Below, piece after piece: positions 54,785-64,000 of a DNA stretch of 64,000 nt. The DNA is taken from contig JAWHQI010000051.1 of NCBI GenBank assembly GCA_033032865.1, positions 11,302,001 through 11,366,000 of the forward strand, given 5' to 3'. The stretch comes from Dactylorhiza incarnata (lineage: Eukaryota; Streptophyta; Magnoliopsida; Asparagales; Orchidaceae). Both the position numbers and the translations under genes were made by a program. The notes beneath the pieces were generated by a model. It was not told the DNA's origin. It searched no databases and saw only the letters and a list, made by a program, of their open reading frames with translations. Position 1 is the stretch's first letter. Every line of letters starts with the position of its first letter.

Positions 54785-56354
54785 AATACCCCTATACTTA
54801 AGCTTTTGCTATTCCAGATCAAAAGTAAGAGAGATCTATACGGGATTAACATAAGTTCTAATTTTTAGCTATCGTTTTATTTTAATCATAAGAGACTGCA
54901 AAATAAAAATTCGGAGTAATAAGAGTTAAGTCCTAAATTATGCAAATGATTTAAGTAGAAAGAAATGTCCTAGCCAAAAGACTTCTTAATTAATCAAATA
55001 GCAAACAAAATTGCAATCATTAGTAAATGAGATTAGATCGAAATTATAATAACCTTTGCTTAAAAAATATGAAGGAAAAATATAAGTTATTAATTATGCT
55101 CTCAAATGATTTTTTGAATTAAAACTAGAAACAATAATGTGGTTAAGGGAAAAAGGGGTAAAAAGCCTTGGCAAAAAGAAGAGAACTTGAATTAGGGGTG
55201 ATGAATTTTATCCTCTCACCCCTCTTTTATAGTTTCCTTTGACTCCCATCGTTGGTTTAAGAGGGAAAATTGACCTTTTTAATTAACCCAATGCCTGTGT
55301 TTACGAAATTTTTAATTCCCATTGACATAGGATCTCTTTTACCAAATATTCGGTGCATATGTTTACAAATTTTTTTTATTCCCATTGACATAAGATCTTT
55401 TTCTTTTTTTTATTTACCATGCTAAATTGGTGTATACAAGTGGTTTTCAAGAGAAATTCTAGAATAATAATAAAAAGTTTTGAGAGCAACCTTAGTAATT
55501 TGAATATTCCTAGATTCCTAAAGACATAAAGTAGGGATAATTGCAGTCTAAAGTTGTTTTGCCAACATAATACACATGTCTCTATTTTAGCTAGTAGAAG
55601 TAGTGCTTAATAACAAAGCCTCTATTTAAATTAAAACACAAGATATTCTTTAAAACTTAACCCCGAACGTTTAAATCTATCGATCTTATATAAACAAACA
55701 AATAGTAAAACTAGCGATTATGAAAATCCACAAACATATACTCTCGAAACTAAATGCTTTAAGTATAAAAGTAAAGTTGGGTTTATTAATTTTTTTGGAT
55801 TTTTGCATTTTTTTCAACTACTATATAGTTATATATATTTTTTTGAAATGTTTTGGGGTTTTGCAATTTTTTTTTAAACTTATATTTACTAAAGTAAGCA
55901 AAATGCAGAAGAAAACAGGAAAAAAAATTATAGTTTTGTTTTTTGATTTTTTTTTGTTTTTGAAAATTTTTGTTTAAGCTTATATTTACAAAAGTAAGAA
56001 AAATGCAGAATAAAACAGGGAAAAATAGTTTTGTTTTGTTTTTTTGTTTTTTTTAAATATTTTTTTTAAGTTTTTGTTTAAATAAAGACAGTAAAACACC
56101 CCTATACTTAAAACCCAACATTGTCCCCAATGTTGTAATGTAAGTATGAAGAAGAGAAAATAAAAGGTGCAGTATGTACGAAAAAGATAGAGAGAGCAAA
56201 AAGCTTCCCTGAACGAAAACTGGCGGGGTCAAACAAAACCCTGCAAAAAACATGTAAAAGAAAAAAACATAATAAAATATTAGATAAATATGGGGTGCCT
56301 CCCACAAGCGCTTTGTTTACCGTCGCGTAGCTTGACGCATTTGGCGTGGTGAGA
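54785..56354 (-). other. Element F 3' non-coding region with two polypurine motifs
   Basis: AT-rich, with homopolymer runs and no gene. On the minus strand the block CAACATTGGGGACAATGTTG with AAGTATAGGGGTG follows pol (56096-56136). The terminal tract TTAAGTATAGGGGTATT (54785-54801) precedes the LTR. Both correspond to element E. A pair of imperfect repeats near 55,200-55,400 also matches E. Confidence 0.75.
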
Positions 56355-59300
56355 TCATAAGTGGGGGAGGGTTAAGGATTCAGTATTTTCGTCCACTGGA
56401 TCGCCCACAAGATAAAGTTTTAAACGATGCCCGTTTACTTTAAATTCGCCTCTTTCGGGGTGAGAGATAAGAACGGTCCCATACGGCCAAACCTCTTTAA
56501 CCTTAAAGGGGCCGGACCATCGGGATTTTAACTTACCCGGAAAAAGACGAAGGCGTGAATTATAAAGAAGGACAAGATCGCCCGGCGCAAATGTTTTGGG
56601 AAATTTTATTTTGCGATCTTGGTAAAACTTAAAACGCTCCTTATAAAATTTATTACTCTCATAAGCGTTCGTACGCCATTCATCGAGTTCATTTAGTTGG
56701 AATTTCCTATTCTCGGAGGCTAAGTTCGAATCGAGATTTAAAAATTTTAAGGCCCAAAAAGCGCGGTGCTCTAATTCTACAGGTAAATGGAACGCTTTGC
56801 CGTAGACTAATCGATAGGGCGTACAACCGATAACGGTCTTGTATGCCGTACAATATGCCCACAACGCGTCGTCGAGTTTGACGGACCAATATTTCCTATT
56901 TAAAGAAACGGTTTTCTCCAAATTGCATTTAATCTCGCGATTTACTACCTCTACTTGGCCTGTTGTTTGGGGGTGATAGGCGGTGGTGAGCTTGTCCGTG
57001 ACGCCATATTTAGATAAATTTTTTGAAAACTGGGCGTTGCAGAAGTGCGTACCCCAATCACTTACTATTGCACGGGGCGTGCCAAAACGAGAAAATAATT
57101 TTTTTAGAAAATGGACGACGACTCGTGCATCATTGGTGGGCAGAGCATGCGCTTCCGCCCACCTAGATACGTAGTCAACCACCACTAAAATATAATGATT
57201 ATTAAAAGAAGAAGGTAGGGGGCCTACAAAATCGATGCCCCACAGATCGAAGATTTCGCACTCGAGAAAATGGTTTTGGGGCATTTCATCACGACGAGAG
57301 ATGTTACCCGACCACTGGCAGCAATCGCATTTACTCACAAAATTGTGAGCATCCTTTAAGAGAGTCGGCCAATAAAAGCCCGCCTCTAACGCTTTCCGCG
57401 CGGTCTGGTTGGCTTGATAATGCCCTCCAGCCGGCCCCTCGTGGCAGTGTCACAAAATTTGCGCACCCTCCTCACTTAAAACACATCTTTGCACCACTTG
57501 GTCTGCGCAGACTCGAAAGAGAAAGGGGTCCTCCCAAAAATAGTTTTTCAAATCAGAAAAGAATTTCTTCTTTTGCTGAGTCGAAAAATCTTTTGGAAGG
57601 ACCCGTGCGACTAGGTAGTTCGCATAATCTGCGAACCAAGGGGTGGGAGAAGTTTTTATGTTATTTAAAATTAAAAGGCGCTCTTCAGGAAATCGATCGT
57701 CTATTTTGGGTTCGACGAGCGCTTCTGCGAAGGGTTGTTCTAAACGTGAGAGGTGGTCGGCTGCTAAATTTTCAGCCCTCTTCTTATCTCGGATCTCTAA
57801 GTCAAATTCCTGTAAAAAGAGGATCCATCGAAGCATGCAGGGCTTGGCATCAACTTTGGCCAAAAGATATTTTAGGGCGGAGTGATCAGTGAAAATGATC
57901 ACGTGTGAAAGTGTTACGTAAGGCCTGAATTTATCAAAAGCAAAGACAACGGCAGGAAGTTCCTTTTCCGTCGTTGTATAGTTAGCCTGTGCGGCATTGA
58001 GTGTGCGGGAAGCGTAATATATTGAATGAAAATATTTATTTACGCATTGGCCTAAGACGGCTCCTACCGCGATATCGCTCGCGTCGCACATAATCTCAAA
58101 CTGAAGGGACCAATCTGGCGCCACCAGAATTGGAGAATTGATAAGTTGCTTTTTTATAAAATTAAATGCCTCTACGCAGGCCGTGTCAAAAATGAATGGG
58201 GAATCCTTTTCCAGGAGGTGAGTTAGCGGTTTGGTTATTTTTGAAAAATCTTGAATAAACCGCCGATAAAAACCTTCGTGGCCGAGAAAACTTCTAATAT
58301 GTTTTACGTTCGAAGGAACAGGAAGTTGTTCAATTATAACGACTTTGGTCTTATCGACCTCCATCCCCTTGGAAGAAATTTTATGGCCGAGGACTAAACC
58401 CTCACGGACCATAAAATTGCATTTCTCCCAGTTCAAGACTAAGTTCGTCTCTTCGCACCGCTGGAGGACTCTATCTAAATTTTTTAGACAATTTGTAAAA
58501 GAGCTTCCAAAGACGGAGAAGTCATTTATGAAGACTTCTATTATATCTTCTACAAGCTCGCCGAATATTGCCAGCATACATCATTGGAATGTAGATGGCG
58601 CATTACAGAGGCCAAACGGCAACCTTCGATATGCGAAGGTGCCGAAAGGGAAAGTAAAAGTCATTTTTTCTTGGTCCTCGGGGGAAATAGGGATTTGGAA
58701 AAATCCCGAGAGACCATCAAGAAAGCAATAGAAAGGATGACCAGAGAGACGCTCTAAGATTTGATCAATAAACGGCAACGGGAAGTGGTCTTTTTTGGTG
58801 GCATCATTTAATTTTCTGTAATCGATGCACACCCTCCAACCCGTAACAGTACGAGTTGGGATTAATTTGTTATTCCTGTTTGCCACGACCGTTATACTGC
58901 CTTTTTTAGGGATGACTTGTACGGGACTTACCCACGTACTGTCGGATATAGGATAGATAATCCCTGCATCGAGGAGTTTAATAATTTCAGTCTTAACGAC
59001 TTCCTGCATGTTCGGGTTAAGTCGTCGTTGAGGCTGAATAGTTTTGCGGGAGTTTTCTTCGAGAAAAATTTTGTGGGAGCAGAATGAGGGGTTAATTCCC
59101 CTGATATCAGAAATTTGCCATGCAATTGCACGGCGATGTTTAGACAAAACCTCAATCAATTTGGATGTTTCCGAATCGATTAAAGTAGATGATATTATAA
59201 CTGGAAGTTTTAAGTTTGCGGCTAGAAAAGCATATTTTAAATGGTCGGGGAGTTGCTTAAGCTCCAAGATCGGGGGTTCTTCATAAGATGTGGAGATTTT

Positions 59301-61634
59301 TAACTCTTTCGAATCGAAAGGCTCGAAGGGCGAATCTGGCGGCAATTCATCTAAAGGAGGTTGATTTGCCAGATCCGAATAGTTTATCATTAAAGATAAC
59401 AATTCCGAAAGAGAAGAACACTCATCCTCAAATGCGGATTCCAAATTAAAGCAGGAATCATCATTCGATAGTGAGTTCCGCATGGAGGGGTTGATATGAA
59501 AAGTAACTTCATCGTCTCCAACCCGAAGGAGGAGGCGACCATTATTAACATTGATTAACGCGCGGGAGGTTGCGAGGAACGGGCGAACGAGAATGATAGA
59601 CACCTCAGCGTCCTCCTCTATGTCCAGGATGACAAAGTCTACCGGGAAGATAAACTTGTCGACCTTGACCAGAACATCCTCCACTACCCCTATCGGGTAC
59701 TTTACCGAGCGATCCGCGAGTTGGATGCTCATCTTAGTCGGTCTTGGGATGCCCAAATCAAGTTTTTTGAAAAGGGAGAAAGGAATCAAGTTGAAGCTAG
59801 CTCCCAAGTCCGCTAGAGCGTACTTTATTAACATATTGCCGAAGAGGCACGGGATGGAGAATCGTCCCGAGTCATTCAGTTTTGGCGGCAATTTGGTAAG
59901 GAGGACAGCCGAGCATTCTGCATTAAGGGAAACACGCGAAACATCTTTGAGTCCCTTTTTATTAGAAAGCAACTCTTTAAGATATTTCGCGTATTTTGGC
60001 ATTTGAGAGAGTGCCTCGCAGAAAGGAACGTTTATGTGAATTTGTTTTAAAATTTGTAGAAATTTTTTATAATGCTCATCCTTCCGCTCGTTGTTTATGT
60101 TCGAGGGATAAGGAAGGGACGGGCTAAAAATGTTTCGCACAGTCGGAATACTCGTTGTATTATCTATCGAGAGAGGGGGTGGAGGGGTCGGTGTTGAAAC
60201 TTGTACCTTGGGCTCAACCCATTTTGGGGAGATTACCTCCTTGTCGCTGCGAAGGTTTATGGCGTTGGCATTTTCTCGGGGGTTTGGCTCCATGTTCCCT
60301 GGTAAAGCTCCATATGGCCGCTCGGAGACCATCTTTGCCAGCTGTCCCACCTGATTTTCCAAGATCTTAATCGATCCAGTAATATTCCGGATATTTGATT
60401 CGGTGGACGCAATGTATTTAGCAAAAATATCTTCTAGCGGTGAAGGTTTTGGAGGTCGACGCTGAAATCTGTTTGGAAATCCTTGCAGAAATCCATGCGG
60501 GTTCACATTTGGGGGCCTCTGAGCATTATTAGGATTGCTCCAGGAAAAATTTGGGTGGTTCCTCTAACCCGGATTATAATTATTACTATACAGATTGTTA
60601 TTAGGGTTGAAGGGGGGCCTAACTGGGTTGCCTAGGTAATCTATGGTTTCTTCGACAAAAATATTGGTATTATTATTATTATTATTATTAGGAGCCCAAG
60701 CGGGAGTGGAGGAGGAAGCAGTTATCTCCGCCACTTGCTTACTTAACCTTTCGACTTGAGAGGCTAAGTGAGAAGTGGAATCCACTTCATATATCCCAGT
60801 TGGTTTAGTAGGGCGTGATCTAGGCGCATTCCATTGATAGACGTTCATGGCCATTTCCTCGAACAGAGCTTGGGCGGTCGTCGGGGTTTTGTTGTTTAAT
60901 GTTCCCCCGGCGGCTGCATCGATCATCTATCGCGTGGAAAAATTTAGGCCATTATAAAATGTCTGGACCTGTAGCCAGGACGGCAGCGCATGATGAGGAC
61001 ATCTACGCAGGAACTCTTTAAAACGCTCCCAAGTCTCATAAAGAGACTCAGAATCGTATTGAATGAAAGATGCGATATCCGTACGTAACTTAGCGGTTTT
61101 TGACGGGGGGAAATATTTAGTTAAAAAGTGTTCCATCAATTGGGCCCACGTGGTTATGGATCCTCTGGGAAGAGAAGTTTACCACACTTTTGCCTTCGTC
61201 CGCAGCAAAAATGGAAATAAGCGTAAACGAATGGCGTCGTCAGTAACGCCATTAATTTTGAATGTATCGCATATTTCTGAAAAGTTAGAAAGATGTAAGT
61301 TTGGATCCACATCTGGCAAACCGTCAAATTGGACTGACTGTTGTACCATTTGAATAATGCTAGATTTTATTTAAAAATTATTATTAGCCACTGTTGGGCG
61401 TGTTATGCTCGATCCGGTATCTTCCAGATTTGGCCTGGCATAATATGACATGGTCCGTGGCGGGGCCACATCTGGAATTTGATTGGCCATAGGTTCAGTG
61501 TACGTATCTCCGACTAACTCTTCGGGAAATTCGAGTAAGTTTTGATCACGAAGTCGGAGGCGCTCGTAAAGAGTGCGCTTGATTTTGGGGTCAAAAGGGA
61601 TATTCGAATCGTCCGAGGAGTTTCCTCGGGTCAT
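56355..61634 (-). pseudogene. Element F gag-pol, one frame with at least six stops
   Basis: One frame from ATG 61634. It holds Athila-type gag (QMVQQSVQFDGLPD, then WERFKEFLRRCPHH, then IDAAAGGTLNNKTP) with a poly-Asn run. The protease is DLGAS. RT has CIDYRKLND and active site FINDFS where FMDDFS is usual. RNase H follows. The integrase has zinc-binding cysteines and GIDFVGP, SDWGTHF and QVEVVNRE as D-D-E; SDGG is usual at the second Asp. In-frame stops lie at 61371-61373, 61179-61181, 60927-60929, 60564-60566, 58581-58583 and 57450-57452. Several look like CGA or TGG codons changed by C-to-T or G-to-A. It ends at 56355. There is no frameshift, so decay is mainly by substitution. Confidence 0.92.
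60664..60692 (-). repeat. ATT/AAT trinucleotide repeat in element F gag
   Basis: A run of ATT on the plus strand encodes consecutive Asn residues in gag. Confidence 0.8.
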
Positions 61635-61649
61635 ATACTAATAATAAAA

Positions 61650-61745
61650 ATGATATATATATATATTTTTTTTGCTTTTTGTAATATTTATATATATATA
61701 TATTTTTTAGATATATATATATTTTTTATATATGTTTAATATATA
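61650..61745. repeat. TA-rich microsatellite in element F leader
   Basis: Several (TA)n runs are separated by poly-T between the gag start and the PBS. Confidence 0.8.
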
Positions 61746-61792
61746 TGATAAAAGTAATAGTAATTCCTTGTTTCAAATAACAACACTAAGAA

Positions 61793-61810
61793 TCCCCGGC
61801 AACAGCGCCA
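61793..61810 (-). other. Element F primer-binding site (Asp tRNA)
   Basis: On the minus strand, TGGCGCTGTTGCCGGGGA follows the LTR after a short spacer. It matches the 3' end of tRNA-Asp with one mismatch, as in E. Confidence 0.82.
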
Positions 61811-61816
61811 AAAACT

Positions 61817-64000
61817 TGATGATTTAAAATTCGGATTGCTTCTTGTTTCTTTGTTTTGGTTAACCTTTATTTGATGAGATTAGAATTAGGCGGGTGTTTC
61901 CAAAGAGTCTCGCAAGTACTCCTACTTTGAGAAATTAAACATTATCCTATCGAAAGATAGAAGTAATGGTCTTTTTCTGCTTTCGAAATATTGACGATTA
62001 CACCTCGGCTACAACGCCGAATTCAATTGATTTTAAAAATAGCAAAGGAGAGTTTTGCACAAAATTGGTTTGAAAAGCTTTTGTTTAATTTTTTTAATCC
62101 GAATTAACCATATAATAAAGGCAAGTATACCTTATCGTAAGTAACACAGGATATTTTGTTTTAGAAAATATCGAGGTCGTATATTGCCGCGGATCGTGTT
62201 GATTAAGCTACTTTGAGGAACAAACTATTATTTTATCAGAATAAGTTTTTAGCTGGGTTTTTAAAAGAAAATGATAATAAGCGTATAACTAGAGTTCTAA
62301 ACGATGATAATAATAACGCCCGATGTCGAATTACCTTGACATAAAAATAGTCTTTTTTAGAAGTAAAAGATATGTCTTTTTAAGACATTAAAACGGTTTG
62401 GCCGTGGAGGTTCTATAATTATGAATGCTCTTCTCTCGAGGGTACGCCCACCTGAGATTATGAATTTTCGACCATCGAATCTTCTTAATACTCGCCTTAT
62501 GTTGTGAACCCCGCTATTGGGTTTTTACTTCCAATTCGGGAGACTTACCTCATCCTCTCTCGAGGGTAGAGCGCACTTCTCTTTACCCGTGAGTGATCAG
62601 TCCGTACGCACGAGCCTCTCAGCTAACTAGTGTACGGAGACGTAAATGAAAATCACACATCGATTATGTGGCTTCACTCAACGTTATTCTCGGGTAAACC
62701 TTAAGCGTTAATTATTTTAGAAAGAGATGTTTTATTTTTAGAAAAACTATTTTTGTGTCCCAATGCTCTTCGACATCGTGCGCTAAAGGAAATTAGCCAC
62801 TCATCGGAATGGAGATGACATTAACAGTTGGAAAATACATGTGTAACAATTTTAGCGGATATAAGCGGATAAAAAAAGAGAAATAAAAAGACTTATATAA
62901 AAGCAGTAATAGTATCCGTCCCAACCGCCTTAAACAAGCGCTAAAAAGTTCTTAGCCTCTTATTCAAGATGGGGGTGGTATAGAAATGAAAGACATATAA
63001 AGGTGCAGAAATAATATCCGTCCCAACCGACTTAAACAAGTGCTAAAGTAAATTAGCCTCTTATTCAAGATGGGGGTGGTATATAGCAGTTATATAAAGA
63101 CTGAAATAAAGCTAAGTTACAAAAAAGAAAAACACTATCTCATATACGCACGCACTCTACTTGTAAATAAAAGAGTGAATCGAAAGAAAGCGTTTAAAAG
63201 AAAGCGATAAATAAAGCGTTAAAAGAAAGCGATAAACTATTTTTATGAAAGCAATAAACTAAATTATGAAAGCAATAAAATTTTACTCAGACACACACAC
63301 ACACACTAACAAAAATAAAAAAGAAGATGATCCAAATGAGAAAACAACATTTTATTTCTAAAAGGCGAAAATTACAAACGAACCTAAACTTAATAGCATA
63401 AAAAGAACTCACAATCACTCAAAGAACTCAGAAAAACATTACAAACACTCAAAATTTGGATGGGAAATGCTTCAGCCGAGCCCTCCTATTTATAGGAAAA
63501 TTTTCATTTTTACACGCCCTAGGTCACGGGCGTGACTTGGATGTCACGGGCGTGACCCTGGGGCGTGACATTTAGCGTGCTAAGGGGTCGCATCCGCCGT
63601 CTTTTGGAAGGTATGGCCGTCAAACATGGCTGCACACGGGCGTGACCTGCAGTGTCACGGGCGTGACAGTGGGCGGCACATATCTGCTTTAACTGGTGGC
63701 GTGACATCTGGCGTGTGCGCTGGATTCTTCGAAAGCCTAGACAGAGAGAGTTCGTCGAATGCAGATCGACGTTCGTCGAACGCTGGACGCTGAGAAGGAT
63801 TCGTCGAATGCTGGATGTCGTTTGTCGAACAATGGGGTAGAAGGAGTTCGTCGAACACAGCTTGGAAAGCTTTCGTCGAATGCAGCTCGGAGAGCTTTCG
63901 TCGAACGCAGGGGAGGGCGCTTTCGTCGAACGCAGCTTGTAGAGCTTTCGTCGAACGCAACTTGGAGAGCTTTCGTTGAACGCAGGGGCAGAGTGCTTTC
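61817..64000 (-). repeat. Element F 5' LTR, truncated by window end
   Basis: Matches 52340 onward. TATA box on the minus strand at 63487-63494. CACGGGCGTGAC motifs lie at 63512-63560, and TTCGTCGAACGCAG units run from about 63720 to the window end. Confidence 0.9.
63487..63494 (-). promoter_or_regulatory. TATA box of element F 5' LTR
   Basis: TATAAATA on the minus strand, about 20 bp from the CACGCCC/GGGCGTG block. The same spacing is seen in the other LTR (53994-54001) and, in the opposite orientation, in element E. Confidence 0.7.

Larger units (their letters stand above)
1181..64000 (+). mobile_element. Element H: old Sirevirus-like Copia that hosts the other insertions
   Basis: H is reconstructed from 1181-2428, 10587-10909, 17452-19284 and 47208-52339, about 8.5 kb in total. 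Reading across the gaps gives the Copia order: gag with CCHC knuckle, second CCHC, aspartic protease, GAG-pre-integrase, integrase, RT start, RNase H, env-like ORF, polypurine tract, LTR. Each gap is exactly one inserted element, bounded by TG...CA ends and short target duplications. Its 5' LTR lies left of the window, and its 3' LTR starts at 51760 and is interrupted by F. The gag style, the env-like ORF and the many polypurine tracts suggest a Sirevirus, but a phylogeny was not possible. All reading frames are broken, so H is inactive. Confidence 0.8.
52340..64000 (-). mobile_element. Element F: Athila-like Ty3/Gypsy retrotransposon, truncated by window end
   Basis: Minus strand. The 3' LTR is 52340-54784 (2445 bp). 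The 5' LTR starts at 61817 and runs off the window, with an expected end near 64,260. The interior has a tRNA-Asp PBS, gag-pol in one frame with several stops, and a 1.6-kb 3' non-coding region. There is no env-like ORF. The LTRs differ by several percent by eye, so it is an older insertion. The left target site is probably gagag (52335-52339). Element E is a deletion relative of the same lineage. Confidence 0.9.

Overview
The window is repetitive DNA from a flowering plant. Every sizeable coding stretch belongs to an LTR retrotransposon, with Ty1/Copia (including Sirevirus-like) and Ty3/Gypsy (Tat and Athila-like) lineages present. Primer-binding sites match plant initiator-Met and Asp tRNAs, and the accessory genes have plant-style introns. 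I found no ordinary host gene, tRNA/rRNA gene or CRISPR array. The species cannot be named from this sequence.

The layout is a set of nested insertions in one old Sirevirus-like Copia element, here called H. H reads left to right in four pieces: gag 1181-2428, gag 10587-10909, zinc knuckle/protease/integrase 17452-19284, and RT remnant/RNase H/env-like region/3' LTR 47208-52339. The pieces are separated by: element I (LTR ending at 1180); element B (2429-10586, intact Copia, + strand); element A (10910-17446, Copia, - strand); element C (19285-47202, non-autonomous Copia, + strand); and element F (52340 to beyond the window end, Athila-like Gypsy, - strand). C's 5' LTR is itself split by element D (19397-39138, Tat-type Gypsy, - strand). 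D's tandem-repeat array is split by element E (25903-31125, a short non-coding Athila relative, + strand). Target-site duplications support each step: gactg for A, cctaa for C, aggag for D, cattc for E, and an imperfect gtatg/atatg for B.

LTR divergence counted by eye gives relative ages. B and E are very young (about 0.4%), A is intermediate (about 1.7%), and C, D and F are older (about 3-4%). Only B has an uninterrupted gag-pol. A has one nonsense codon and one frameshift. D, F, C and H are broken by stops, frameshifts or deletions.

Three elements carry extra genes beyond gag-pol. D has two multi-exon genes on the strand opposite its pol; the second resembles the plant 'putative gypsy type transposon' (Transposase_28) family. 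C, which has lost pol, keeps a 312-codon antisense ORF resembling the plant 'putative transposon protein' type. H has an env-like third ORF with coiled-coil content. In all three, the CpG-rich short motif that is repeated in that element's own LTR also occurs inside the element, just upstream of the accessory gene. A and B, which have no accessory genes, do not show this. The pattern would suit a self-encoded regulatory or anti-silencing module, and it is the most interesting lead here.
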